Below the pieces are notes generated by a model. That model did not search any database. It saw nothing but the letters and a program-made list of their open reading frames with translations, and was not told the origin of the DNA. Shown piece after piece: positions 1 to 10,467 of a stretch of 64,000 nt of DNA (positions are counted from its first letter, which is position 1; every line of letters starts with the position of its first letter). The position numbers were made by a program, and so were the translations under genes. This DNA is from Yamagishiella unicocca (lineage: Eukaryota; Chlorophyta; Chlorophyceae; Chlamydomonadales; Volvocaceae): the NCBI GenBank assembly GCA_003116995.1, contig BDSL01000113.1, positions 1-64,000 of the forward strand, written 5' to 3'.

Positions 1-1298
1 GCGAGATGACGATGGATCTCAGGGCCAAGGCTTCATCCTAACCATATGAGCCGTATTTACGCATGACAATGCAAAACAGTATATGTCGGCGGAATATTGC
101 ATACTGACCCTGACCCTCGCGGCAAGTCCTCGCGGTCCAGGAAAAAGCGTCTCACAGCGGCTTTGGAAACTTACTTCTTCCCTTATGCCATACTTACTTC
201 ACGCTTGGCAGCGCTTGGCGCGCTGGAAGCAAGGTGTAACTGAGGTGACCGCCACTGCCATGCAGATGTATGTTCCATTGTGTAGGTTCGTCAAGGCCCT
301 TAAGGAAAGCGCAGATCCCAATTGCGACAACAATTTCACAACGTGTAACACGCTACAAGCCTGCAACACAGAACACCGACCCTCCGCAAACCTAACCGAA
401 GAAAGGCAGGGAGCGAACGAGAGCGACGTAGGCCAACCAATACCTACCAGCCCAGAGCTGCCATAATGCCACTGAAAAATGGCGTGACGGTTTCATTACA
501 AGATGTATACAGAATTTGACCCTATCAACTGGAAAGCTTCGATCTTCCACCACCACGCAAGTGCCGGCAGCGAGCCTCGGAGGCAATCCAAGCGTACACA
601 TCCCGCATCAACGGCGGGGTGAGGACCTATTGTAACAATTCAGGCCGACGGCGGCGTCTGCGACCCCAACTAGCCCTTGGCAGCTATGCATGCCTATGTG
701 CCATGCCGAACCTCGAAGGTCATCATGCTGCCGACAACGAATCCATGCATCTAATTGCAATAAATGCCAACGAGAGGGCCATGCTTGGCCGGGGCCGCAC
801 CGCCGTGCACCGCCATCACCCTGCTTACCCTAAAATGCCCTGCAAAGCGTGCCAGTAGGACAGTTGCAACGGCAGCCTTAATCCCTGAACAATCATGCGG
901 ATCGAAGGGCGTCCGTTTAAGCTCGCGTCATGACCCGGCCCCCCCGAAATCCGTTTAGGTATCGCGGCTTAGCCGCCAGTTCCACACCACTTTCCCCGCC
1001 GTTCCCTGAGTCAGCCGTAACCTCTTTCCGGGGCGCATGAGCGGCGAGAGCACCACCGCTGCTGGGGTCTGACGCATGTCCCCATTAGTTCCGACAATTA
1101 CTAGTTCAGCAGCCTCCTGGTCGGCCCGCCTGTCGATGATCCCGCACGTGGCCGCGACCCGTGGGTCGTCGTAGTCACCCTGTGGTGCGGGGGTTCGGGT
1201 CGGCGGTGTTTGCCGCGCCGCTTGCAGAAGTTCACATAGCGGCGTATAATAATATTGATTGGTGATAAAATGACGGAGAGTATCACAATCCAAGGGCC
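1..1298. repeat. Segmental duplication, copy A (left edge cut by window)
   Basis: This stretch is nearly identical to 22,743-24,052: both start at GCGAGATGACGATGG and run together to CAATCCAAGGGCC. The differences seen are scattered substitutions and a few small indels, for example an extra 10-nt CTTGGCAACG-like piece in copy B. Copy A then continues into unrelated sequence (GCACAAAG...), whereas copy B joins an element also present near 36.34 kb. Copy A starts at base 1, so its true left border is outside the window. The copies are direct and about 22.7 kb apart. Confidence 0.93.
955..1203 (-). pseudogene. C-terminal coding relic inside duplication copy A
   Basis: The minus strand reads an open frame ending in a stop at 957-955, with a protein-like composition (GDYDDPRVAATCG, then ELVIVGTNGDMRQTPAAVV, ending WNWRLSRDT). 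The second copy (23,709-23,950) keeps the same frame and stop with only a few conservative changes (I to V, D to N, V to L, P to S). That is the pattern expected of a recently duplicated coding segment rather than random sequence. I do not recognise the family, and the N-terminal exons are not evident. It could be the last exon of a host gene or part of a transposable element. Confidence 0.35.
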
Positions 1299-2660
1299 GC
1301 ACAAAGAAAAAGGAGCCCAGGTGCCAATTTTGCTGGCAACGCGAATCGCGTTTAACGCAACGCATGACCTGTTGATATCGATAGGCAGCACTATATTTAT
1401 TTCGTATAATGCCACTACTGCTAACGTTGTAGGCCGTGAAAGATTTGCAATGTTCCGGCACAGTTTCAGCACAGCCCGTACGCAAGGAAAGCCACACGCC
1501 CGTGGGTACCCATACCGGGTACTTATCGCGGACAGTACATTCGCAATCATATATACAGAGCAGTTGCTAGGCGCTAGGCAAACAATGCCAGTTCCGCACG
1601 TATAGCGTTGCATCGAACGCTCTGTGCTACCGGAGGTAATGTGGTACCTCCCGACCTCCAAAGCGCGCCGCAAGAGTCGATACGCTGTCAAGTCCGCACG
1701 TCCCTCCGCCATTGCCTGGCCATTGTCTGGCCATTGCCTGGCCTGCAGGCGGGGTGCAGGCCAGGCCCTGAGGGGCGCCGCAGCCCCAACCTGCCAACCA
1801 TGAAAGGCAACGGCGGCCGTTCGACATGCAACTTGGTACAGGGCGCGTACATGCAGTGGTAAACCCAAACCCCAAAGCGTGCCCCGAGGATCGATACGCT
1901 ATTACGTCCGCGCCCCCAACACACAGCACCAAAAAATGCCGTGCAATGCGTACGTCCATTTACGGGTTCTAGCAGGTGATGCCCGCCCGCGGCAGCAAAA
2001 TATATTGCTGCCCGCGCTGTTTGCGCCGCCGCCTTACTTCTGCCCACGTGCACGGCCTGTATCCGTCCGCGTGCGCTGCCGCCGCCTGAACGATTACAGG
2101 TGCCTGCTGAGCTTCCTGTGCGTGTTACCTGAGCCCCCTGCGTGCGCCGCCTACCTCAAACGCCGGGGCTGCCTGGGCTATCTACCAGCTGTGCCTGTGC
2201 CGGCCACACTGCATGCAGACACCGCTGCCGGCGGGGCCAAGTTACCAGTTACCGGCAACAGCGGTAACATCAACAGCGCCGCGCATGGCCGTCTGCATCG
2301 ACCTGCTGGTTTGCCCAACCAGTTTGCCACCGCGCAAAGCAGCCAGGACGATAGCACCCAAGACGCCGCCACGGCATCGCGGGCATCGTTCCTGACACCC
2401 AGCGTGAGGAGACTCGGCCCAGCTCGGCCCGCCACCGACGCCGCTGACACCACACGGTGAGGGCAGCCCCGACGTCAGCCACACGTCCACCGCTTCCACC
2501 AGGCCCAGCAGCGCCAGCAGCTAGCAGCGGTGCGAAGTGGACCCACGGGTCCTCGTTCGCCACCCGGTTGGCCGTCAGCACCGCCAACATGCGCACCAGC
2601 AGCACCCGCCTGTGCGGCTGCCCGGCTGTCACGTTACGAAGCAATATTGATCCGTCATGC
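1299..2660. other. No confident gene; one hairpin and a weak coding relic
   Basis: No recognisable gene is seen. At 1,737-1,765 an 11-bp stem (CCTGGCCTGCA with TGCAGGCCAGG) closes a 7-nt loop. On the minus strand around 2,640-2,480, one frame gives protein-like text (RVLLVRMLAVLTANRVANED) and a neighbouring frame continues it (LLGLVEAVDVWLTSGLP), which suggests a frameshifted exon of an unknown gene. The longest plus-strand open frame (1,879-2,460) looks compositional. Confidence 0.3.
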
Positions 2661-3029
2661 GAATCTATGCCTTGAATTGTTTGCGATTTGACGTCTTGAA
2701 TAGTCTGCGAGGAGGAACTTCATGACTGTGTCGTTCACCGGGTAATGACCGGAAGTCTAACCGTCCAGTGCGCATGCGGCACGCCAGTAAAATAATTAAA
2801 TGCAATATGTTAGTCTGAGTATATGCTAAATATCTACACAATATAGTCTTCTGTCGCCGTGCCGTGAGCTTCCACAGGCCTTGTAGTTGGCGCATCTTGG
2901 ATTGCTTATAAACCAGGCAACCTTGGTTGAAACCAAAACTTGAATACCACAACCAAACGAGAGTACGATGCCCGCCTGCTTTCTCTTGGCTGGTGGAAGA
3001 AGTAGAAAGGTAGCGTAGGAATACTTTTG

Positions 3030-3330
3030 CATACCTTTCTGCGCTGCCTGCATCTTGCAGCAAGATTGGGAAGGACACGACCACTAGGTTCTCTCGTGGA
3101 GGCGACAGCAGCAGGCTGCTGTGCTGCGGTCGGCGGACGGTCGGATGGCGCGAAAGGCATTCGAATACCAGCAAGTGGACCTGCTGCGCGAGGACCTGGC
3201 TCTCGTCACAACAATGGTGCCAACCAACGGCAGCTTCGAATTTGTGCTGGTTCCAAGGGTTATCAGGGCCACGCTGGTGGCTGCGGACGTCTGCGTTCGG
3301 ACAAACCGTGCTCCCACAATCCCCAGCCCA
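3030..3330 (+). repeat. Dispersed repeat, pair member 1
   Basis: This segment is the reverse-complement relative of 26,790-27,070. Shared landmarks include GGACGTCTGCGTTCGGACAA here and its diverged inverse CGCAGACGCCAGC at 26.8 kb, plus the CTTGCAGCAAGATTGGGAAG region. Divergence is clearly higher than in the 1-1,298 duplication, so this is an old repeat family. A long minus-strand frame (2,665-3,609, 314 codons) crosses it, but that frame also runs over the tRNA-like relic, so I do not call it a gene. Confidence 0.6.
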
Positions 3331-3578
3331 GCGCGCTTCATGGCGGCACGTTGCGAGCCTGCTGCGAGTCGCCGTGCCCTGCCACCCTTGTAGCCTGTAT
3401 CCCACTATTACCCGACCCTTACATTTCGAAGCTGCCTGAATTGCCGAACTTGCTGCCAGGTATGCCTCATCTACATCCCCTTCTGAGCCCGGCCGTGGAC
3501 AGCACCTTCGGGCCCATGGTTGGGCCGCTCGACGCCTCAGCCTTGCCAAAAGCCCTCTCCTGAGCTGATGAGGACGGA

Positions 3579-3652
3579 CTAGTAGGTTTCCTTCCTTATA
3601 CTGTACCATGTAGTCCTGAAACTAGCGCCTTAGACCGCTCGGCCACCTCGTC
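3579..3652 (-). pseudogene. tRNA-Leu(CAG)-like relic with anticodon-loop intron, 3' part missing
   Basis: Read from 3,652 downward, the sequence starts GACGAGGTGGCCGAGCGG, followed by TCTAAGGCG. This is the acceptor 5' strand, D arm and internal A box of a tRNA-Leu. A perfect 5-bp anticodon stem follows (CTAGT at 3,624-3,620 region with ACTAG at 3,583-3,579). The loop begins TTCAG, placing a CAG anticodon, and about 30 extra nt sit in the intron position. After the stem, CCTCATC resembles the acceptor 3' strand (CCTCGTC expected), but there is no variable arm or TTC-containing T arm between them. It is a deleted tRNA gene or a tRNA-derived SINE head, not a working tRNA. Confidence 0.5.
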
Positions 3653-3662
3653 ATACTACACT

Positions 3663-4429
3663 TCGATGGCCTCATAGCAGTCGCTTCAGTCCAGGCCGCA
3701 CATTGTGTGCACACACGACTGGGGGGGCCGCCGGGTGCGGAAAGGTGAGGGGGCTGCGGGGGGGGGCGTCGGGGTTGACATGCTGGAGGAGCCGCGTATC
3801 GCCAGATGTGACGCCGGTGTGGGGCTGCCATGCAGAGGCTTTCGCGGCCAGGGTACTCGGGTGCGACATGTGTCGTAGAACACCCCTGGAGTGGGAACCC
3901 TTATCCTTGCGCTTAACGTGCCTGCTTGCCCTGCGAAAGATCACAGTTGTTAGTGTGGAGCAGGGCCAGGAGGCGCTGCTTGGGGCGGGGGCGTGCGCTT
4001 TCTGCGCGGGCCTCCATTTCGGACGGATCCAAGTGCGATATCGCGCGGATCCAGAGCATGTTCGGGTTCAAGCTCAGAGTTGCGGCGCAGGTACGGCCGG
4101 GCAGTGCTGCGCCGGAGTTGGAGTCCCGGTGAGGCGGTGGCCACCGGGGCCCTAGGCGAGGTTGTGGGTGCCGATAGTGCCGTAGGTGGTGGTGGTGTCG
4201 GAGAACAGGTCCAGGAAGGTGGTCATGGTGCGGATGGAGGAATAATTGGTTCTGAGGAACCGTCCGCCGTGCAGGGGAGGGAGTCCCGGGTGGTCTTGTG
4301 TCCACACCCTGCCTATGTCCTCCGCCTCATCGCCATTTCGCCCACCCTCTCCAAATCCATATCACCACAAAATAACAACCGCCGCAACCTCCTCACAGGT
4401 CCATCTCTTGGCGGATGTGTACGCCATCC
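3663..4429. other. No recognisable gene
   Basis: The segment is GC-rich with a poly-G run near 3,720-3,770. Minus-strand text near 4,260-4,150 (SIRTMTTFLDLFSD) looks coding-like but ends at a stop without recognisable context. Nothing can be supported as a gene. Confidence 0.3.
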
Positions 4430-6080
4430 ATGGTGCGATCCGCAGGGTCACTCGCTTTGAGTAGCTGCGCTATGCTGTAGTCCTGGTGGGAAGAACCAGG
4501 GGGCCGCGGCGCGTTGGGAGGCAGTGTGTGCGAGCCGGTCCCTGTGAAGTGCTGCCATGGGCCTTGCACATCCCACAGGTTGCAGGGACGCTGGGGACGG
4601 CGAGCAGCGACTGAGTCGCGGAGTCACAGCTACTGGAGCTATGAGGTGAGGCGGAGGTTAGGCATGGCACGCTAGCGCGTGGCGTATCTCATCAAACGGT
4701 TTTGTCAGCTTTGCAAGGCGCATTCGAATACAGGCTATGCCGTCCGAAACAGCACGTGGGACACACTGCAGCTGTCGCGTGAGTCGGTCCTACCGTAGAG
4801 CCACCGTGCAGCTGGCAGGTCCACGGGCAGAATTGTTGTCGATACACTGTGCGTGTTGCAACGATGACCATGAGTTGCAAGGATTCGACTGGGCAAGCGC
4901 CAGATGGAAATAAGGTAGTACCGGTACAGGGGATTCAGATTCCACAACAGGATGACGGCGTTTTTCAACGCCATTTCCTCTTGAACATTCGTCGGTACCT
5001 AAGATTTGTGAGGACACTGAGCAGCCCAGGGACGAACGGGCAGTCCCATTCCAACTGGTCGAGAATGATTTGGTGCAGAGCGCACGGCGGGGCTTTGCCA
5101 CTGCGTGAACATGTGCAAGCGTGATGGGCATGTTGGCCCTAGGTGACCAGGACGGATACAGAGAAGGTAGTCCGCGTTGCTGCTGGTTACCTTCGGACTG
5201 AGTAATAAGCAGTCCGGCCGATGGCAGGATGCACGCTAGGAGTGTCCATCATCCAGGTCTGTCCCGTGGTGCCACGCCCCACGGCCCAATGCCATCGTCC
5301 TACCGCAACGATGCGTGACGTGTGTATGTAAACGTTGAGCCCGACAGGGTGATCTAGGCTGCACGTATGGGTATGTATTATGTGCCGTACGCTTCGCACC
5401 AAGCCGTTCCAGGCATTGCAGAAGCGGGATGCACCTTCGTCCCCGGACCGCCCGGTTGTCCCGGGATGGCCCGGCGTCCTCACGAATCTCCATCCCCAGC
5501 GATCAATGTTCCAGAGTAAATGGCGTTGATAAACACCGTCATCCCGTTGTGTAGTCTGGGTCCCTCCCACCTGATTTCCATCTGGCGCTTGCCCAGTCGA
5601 ACCTTGCAACCCACGACGCTCCTGGTCCCAACCCATTTGTATCGAAGACGATGCTGCCCTTAGATCTGCCAGCTGCACGGTGGGGCCACGTAGGGACCGA
5701 CTCGCACGACAGCTGAAGGGTGTCCCACGTGCTGCTTCATTCGGACCACATAGCCCACACTCAACTGCGCCTCAAAGCTGGCGAAAGCGTTTGAAAGGGT
5801 ACGCCACGCGCTAGCATACCATGCCCATCCTCCGCCTCACCTCATAGCTCCAGTAGCTGTGAGTCCACAATCCAGTCGCCGCTCTCACCGACCCCAGCGT
5901 CCCTGCAACCTGCTTGCACAGGGAATGTGCAAGGCCCATGCATGGCAGCAGTTTGGAGGGACTGGTTCGCACACACTTCCTCCTAACGTTCGGTGGCCCC
6001 CGGTTTCTTCCGACCAGGACCACAGCTCAGCGCAGCTACCCAAAGCGAGCAACTGCCCCCTGGTGCACCGCTGCTGCATG
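4430..6080. mobile_element. Large imperfect inverted repeat (foldback-type element)
   Basis: The left arm (about 4,430-5,110) and right arm (about 5,395-6,080) are reverse complements at moderate identity. Outer landmarks are CTCGCTTTGAGTAGCTGCGC at about 4,450 and its inverse GCGCAGCTACCCAAAGCGAG at about 6,030-6,050. Middle landmarks are CACAGCTACTGGAGCTATGA at 4,623 and its inverse near 5,840. Inner landmarks are GACTGGGCAAGCGCCAGATG at about 4,890 and its inverse near 5,590. The spacer (about 5,110-5,395) holds another block of the same repeat family. No transposase frame is seen. The structure fits a foldback DNA element or two family copies inserted head to head. Confidence 0.75.
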
Positions 6081-7254
6081 ATATCCCGTCACGGTTGCTA
6101 GGTGCCACGCTCCATCGCACCGCTACTCATCTGCTTGCTTCGCTTCCCCAAGCTCCCTGTGGGGCATGTGATCAGTGTACACACAGGTTCGACCCACCTC
6201 CAACCCAGCGTGACGGCCTGGCGAAGCAAGGCATGTCGGCACCATTGTGTGCAAGCTTTTAATCCATTGGCAGAACATAGTTTATTCGTTAGGAACACAT
6301 GGCTGGACGCTGCCTGTGCCTGGGGAGCTCGGCGATGTAGGCTTGATCCTGTCCAATCGCTTGTTGTGAAGAGCACTGAAAACGCCTGCTGAAGAAAAGG
6401 AATGCGACAAACGATATAATATATCAGCGGTACTAGGTGATGCGTCCACAGCACCTTCAAGCTCGCAAGCTTGACGTTGACTGCGCCTAGTATGTGCTTA
6501 GTGTCCAGAAGGAAGATAAATATAAATGGATGACAATTCCGTTCACATGCACATCATATGCCATCATAGAGCTCAACGTCCGGGATAAGTCTAGCTGGCG
6601 TACCCAATGCCGTACCAATAACTCGTGCCGTTGTGAATCCGGATGAGCACCGACAGCAGGTTTAGGGTCTGAGAGACCAGAGCCGCCCTGCACCCAACAC
6701 CGACGTATGATTCCCTCTATGCGAGGCGTGCAGCCCGTGCTCATACGTTTCACCCAGGGTGCTCCCCTGATGTCACCGTCACTGTCACTATATGGTGCAG
6801 AACCCGCCAGACTGCGCTCGGGCGGGCTGGGTGGCAGCACTTGACCGGGCTCACAGCCGGTGACAGGCGATCAAAAGCATCAGAAACCGAAATGCTTGGC
6901 AACAAGCAAGCACACACACACGTGCGTGCGCAACACCAGCGACAGCACGCATATGGAATCTCGTCGCGCCGACCCCGAGCTCGTCGTTCACTACTTATCT
7001 GGGTAGAGTTTACGGCAAGCAAGCTGCGACCTACCCCCAACCAATACCCAGCAGCAAACCGCGCCCCGCAACCAAAACCACGACTACTTGCGACCGATGC
7101 CGTACGCTCGGGAATCCGCAGGTTGCGTGCTGGCGCAAACCCGTCCTTTCTCGACCATCGCCCTGTCTCGCTCCGGTCCGCTTTCGGCCCTCCCGGCTGC
7201 CCACTCCCAAATCCGTTTTAATTGTCTTCCAAGTGCCGACCCACGGGTTGGCCC
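6081..7254. other. No gene; weak relatives of the dispersed repeat
   Basis: No gene is recognised. Short stretches resemble other places in the window. GGTGGCAGCACTTG near 6,830 recurs at about 28,760. The block around 7,030-7,110 (CCAGCAGCAAACCGCGCCCC and onward) resembles 8,790-8,870. These look like fragments of the same dispersed family. Confidence 0.4.
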
Positions 7255-7450
7255 TCACTCCCCCACGTGTCGCGGCAGCTGCACCGGGCTGTTGTACTGG
7301 GGCCGGAACATGCTGCGGACGATGAGGCCCAACAGGACCCGCTCACCTCCCGATGACGTCAGCGCCTCCCACGCGGTGCCGTGCATCAGGTGGCTCCAGC
7401 CGTGCGCCGCGACGCCGGCTGCCAGCGCCACCCGGGCGCTGATGGAGCGG
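7255..7450 (-). pseudogene. C-terminal coding relic of an unrecognised gene
   Basis: The minus strand reads WEATRSISARVALAAGVAAH, then GWSHLMHGTAWEALTSSGG, ERVLLGLIVRSMFRPQYNS and PVQLPRHVGE, with a stop at 7,257-7,255. The text is amphipathic, low in simple repeats and strongly protein-like. Just upstream, a polypyrimidine tract ending in CTCCAG could be an acceptor, but the frame it opens meets TGA at once, so the exon is broken or the acceptor lies elsewhere. Other exons are not evident. I do not recognise the family. Confidence 0.4.
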
Positions 7451-7754
7451 GTGGCCTCCCAGCCGGGAGTGCGTCAGGCCTGGAGCGAGGGTGAAGAGGG
7501 AATCCGTGTGTGGGCGTCGGAAAAGGCCATCGAAAAGGGGAAGACGGGCAAGGCAAAGGGTGGCCCCAAGCCCAAATAGGCGCCCCCTTTCGAGGCCATG
7601 ACGAATTTCCCACTCGCTTCTTATGGAGTTGCGAATTGGAAGTTGGCGGTCAAGAAAGGTCGGAAGAAGAAGGTCGGAAAGGTCAGTGCAGTGAAAACGA
7701 AGAACTAGTGGGCTATAGTGTGGAGTGCAAATCAGAGAACTGGGAGGGGGTGGT

Positions 7755-7885
7755 AGTGAGAAGACCCGGTGACACGAGGGGAGGGGGTGGTTACAGAAAA
7801 CGGGCGGGGGGGGCGTGTGTGTGTGGGGGGGGGGGGGCGGTTACAGACAAGAAGCGGGGAGGGGGTGGGGGTGGGGGCGGCTGCT
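7755..7885. repeat. G-rich simple-sequence tract
   Basis: Runs of 6-13 G with GT steps (for example the long G run near 7,826-7,838) form an almost pure purine/GT strand. It is a low-complexity tract, and open frames across it on both strands are compositional. Confidence 0.8.
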
Positions 7886-8243
7886 GGCGGTTAATTTCGA
7901 GTTGAGCCGCGACACTGCTGCGCACTGTGTCCATCACTTGTGCCGCATTCCGGCTGGGGCTGGCAGCGCAACTCCTCCATGTGTTGACCCAATCCAGACA
8001 CAACGGAGGCTACGTGCACGTGCACGGACTTCCACGGACAGCGCACGTACCCCCTCACGAGCCGCCGACCCCAACCTCATCCATCGAGCCCGCCCGCGTC
8101 CCCCCCGCCCCCCTGCCCTGTCGGTGTGTGGGTTTCCTCGCTGCCACCCTGGCCCTCCTCCGCCTCTCACCCTGCCCACCCGCTCCTTCCCTGGCCCTCC
8201 GTGGCCCTCTCTCCCTACCCCCCCCCCCCGGCCCCTGCCTCAC

Positions 8244-8334
8244 CCTGGCGCAGGCTGTCCTCCCCAATCATGCCGGGTAGCGCCTCCGCCACCGCCACCA
8301 GCATCTCCTCCATCTTGAGCGTAGGGTTGCTCAT
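8244..8334 (-). other. Candidate exon, family unknown
   Basis: The minus strand has ATG at 8,334 followed by SNPTLKMEEMLVAVAEALPG and MIGEDSLRQ, ending at a GTGAGG donor (8,243). The peptide is helical and acidic, unlike the surrounding low-complexity frames. A second coding-like frame upstream (ACREESDDGQLLEVV) has a homologous but altered counterpart in the repeat copy at 28.2-28.35 kb. The exon may therefore be a relic carried by the dispersed family. No partner exon can be joined with confidence. Confidence 0.3.
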
Positions 8335-9000
8335 CGGGGGAGGTGAAGGGGCGGCGCTGCGGGTCACCTCCTTGCCATCCCCCACCCACCCACCACCACC
8401 TCCAGAAGCTGACCGTCGTCCGACTCCTCCCTGCAGGCGAAGCGGGTCGAGGCGGCGGTGGCGGCAGCGGAGGCGATGGACACTCCTAGCGTGCATCCTG
8501 CCATCGGCCGGACTGCTCATTACTCAGTCCGAAGGTAACCAGCAGCAACGCGGACTACCTTCTCTGTATCCGTCCAGGTCACCTAGGGCCAACGTGCCCA
8601 TCACGCTTGCACATGTTCACGCAGTGGCACAGCCCCGAAGTGCACTTCGCACCAAACTAGCAGAAGTGGGACTGCCCGTTCGTCCCGGGACTGATCGGCG
8701 CCCTCACGGATCTCAATCCCCGAACACTGTGTGAAAAGGAAATGGCGTTGATAAACACCGTCATCCTGTTTGAAGTCTGGTTCCCCCAACCCAAGCAACA
8801 CCCAGCAGCCAACTACTGCGCCCGCAACCAACACCACAACTTGCAACCGCTGCCGTACGCAACACCCCAGCTGCAGTCGTCCCAACAGCCGAACTACCGA
8901 GTACCAACGCGCACGGCGTTCCCACAACCCGTACCACCTGCCCTCTTTCCGCAGCGCCACCAGCGCTAGAAGCCAAGCAAGTCCCGCATACAGCAGGCGC
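8335..9000 (+). repeat. Dispersed repeat related to the foldback arms, copy at 8.3-9.0 kb
   Basis: The block shares ordered landmarks with the foldback element and with 28.2-28.8 kb. They are AGCGTGCATCCTGCCATCGG (8,490), CTTGCACATGTTCACGCAGT (8,607) and GGCGTTGATAAACACCGTCA (8,743). In the foldback the last block occurs at 5,520, and in diverged form at 28,597. Identity is high over the first 150 nt and falls after that. No intact open frame is evident. Confidence 0.7.
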
Positions 9001-9934
9001 CTCTGCTGGCAAGCTTATGCACGCAATGTCCAAAGCCACTGAGCGCGTGGAAGGTCCAGTGTCCTGCACTGCGGTTGCGACCTTCCATCCCCCCCCCGGT
9101 CCACCATGGCGGCTGCCAGCCTGGTGAGGCGGCCAAGGTGACACGGCGACTAGCCTGCTGACGAAGACGCGGCCAGGGCAAATACGCGACCCTCCCAGCT
9201 GATGTTTTGAGAATGCGATGCTGCACAGGAGTTTCGACCTGCCGTGCAATCCCCTCGCTCGGTTCGTCCTCGCCCCTCCCAGCACCCCCAACTCCCAGGT
9301 TTCCTTGCTGCCCCGCAGTCCCCACCTGCGGCTTCTTGTTTTCCAAGGCAAGGCGGCGCCAGCCCGGCTCCAAGGCCCACGCGCTGGGTGTACAAGCCCA
9401 AAGCCCATTAATTAGCGACGCATTTACAGATCGCATATTTTGCCGCAACGCCTCTCCCATAGCAAGATAGCCTGCATGTCGTGAAGATGGTATCCTTATG
9501 GGCCGGACTTTGTCAAGGCGCAGATCCCAGGCACATGAACGTCACATCCGCACAGCGAATGAACAAGGGTGAACCAGAGGCCGAAAACTACCCGTCGTAA
9601 CGCTTCAGGGTTTGAGGGCCCTCACGAGCTGTGCCTGCAGAGTTCTAAATTCAAAGCAAAAACTTCGAAAGTGTGTGTATGGCCATACACTTAAGTGCGC
9701 AGTTTGGCCATGAGTATGTCGCAGGGCTTTTGGCCGGCTCATCGATAGCTCCAGAACCTCGTTTAAAACACAGGGATTGCACACCCTCTCACAGGGACAG
9801 TCTCTCTCTATACAGATGTAATGTAAACCATAATGTAGGCAACTGTGCGTCTTGCTGTTCTTTGGTATCTTGGTGTTTGGAAAGATAAGCGCTCCACGGT
9901 GGCCGAAGCAGCTGCCTGCTCCTATCTTTGTAAC
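9001..9934. other. No recognisable gene
   Basis: The sequence becomes AT-richer toward 9,900. The open frames are short and overlap on both strands, and no domain text was found. Confidence 0.4.
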
Positions 9935-10208
9935 TGTTGTGATATGAATCCCTAGCGCTAGGGATTCATATCACAACAAAACGTGCGTCCTCTGAAGCCG
10001 CGTCCCCCGCCCGGCGGCACGTAGCACATCCGGGCGAGTCCCCACTAGCGTTTCATGCATATCTCTCCTCCGTGTCTCCCGGGGGTCCCGCCGCGCCATG
10101 CGCCGACCGCCCCCGACAAAGGTTCGAACCTAGAACCTTCTGGCTTCATGAGCACTACACGTTTTGTTGTGATATGAATCCCTAGCGCTAGGGATTCATA
10201 TCACAACA
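9935..10208. mobile_element. MITE-like element with identical terminal palindromes
   Basis: Two identical 44-nt perfect palindromes lie at 9,935-9,978 and 10,165-10,208. Each half reads TGTTGTGATATGAATCCC followed by TAGC. The flanks are also inverted: AAAACGTG inside the left copy faces CACGTTTT inside the right copy, and GTAACTG outside the left faces CAGTAAC outside the right. The whole is thus a 274-nt unit with palindromic terminal inverted repeats around a 186-nt core. The core has no open frame of note but carries a tRNA-like B box. No target duplication could be fixed with certainty. Confidence 0.7.
10110..10160 (-). other. tRNA-like anticodon/T-arm segment (B box) inside the palindrome element
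   Basis: The minus strand reads GCTCATGAAGCCAGAAGGTT, then CTAGGTTCGAACCT. GGTTCGAACC matches the Pol III B box/T loop consensus, and CTCATGA resembles an anticodon loop with CAT. The D arm and A box are not evident upstream, so this is a tRNA or SINE fragment rather than a gene. Confidence 0.35.
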
Positions 10209-10467
10209 GTAACAACTAACGGACGTTGGCTGCATCCAATGCTCGCCTTCCTTGCAAACCTGCCGTCGGAACGCAACGACGCCACGACAGAGTTTACGAA
10301 AATGAAAGCCGCAGGTGGTGCAAACGCAGGTGAGTCGTTGTGTGCCCATGTGGTGTCTCTTGAGTAATGTTGCCCGCAATTCATAGAGGCACGTACTCTT
10401 GCATATTATCGATGTGCGCGCAAAGCGCCAAAGTCTACCCCTGTCTGCCCTCCGCTTTCTTCTGCAG

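Noticed and set aside
2665..3609. 314-codon minus-strand open frame
   Set aside because: It starts inside a tRNA-like relic and crosses a diverged repeat. No domain was seen, and the related 26.8-kb copy does not keep the full frame.
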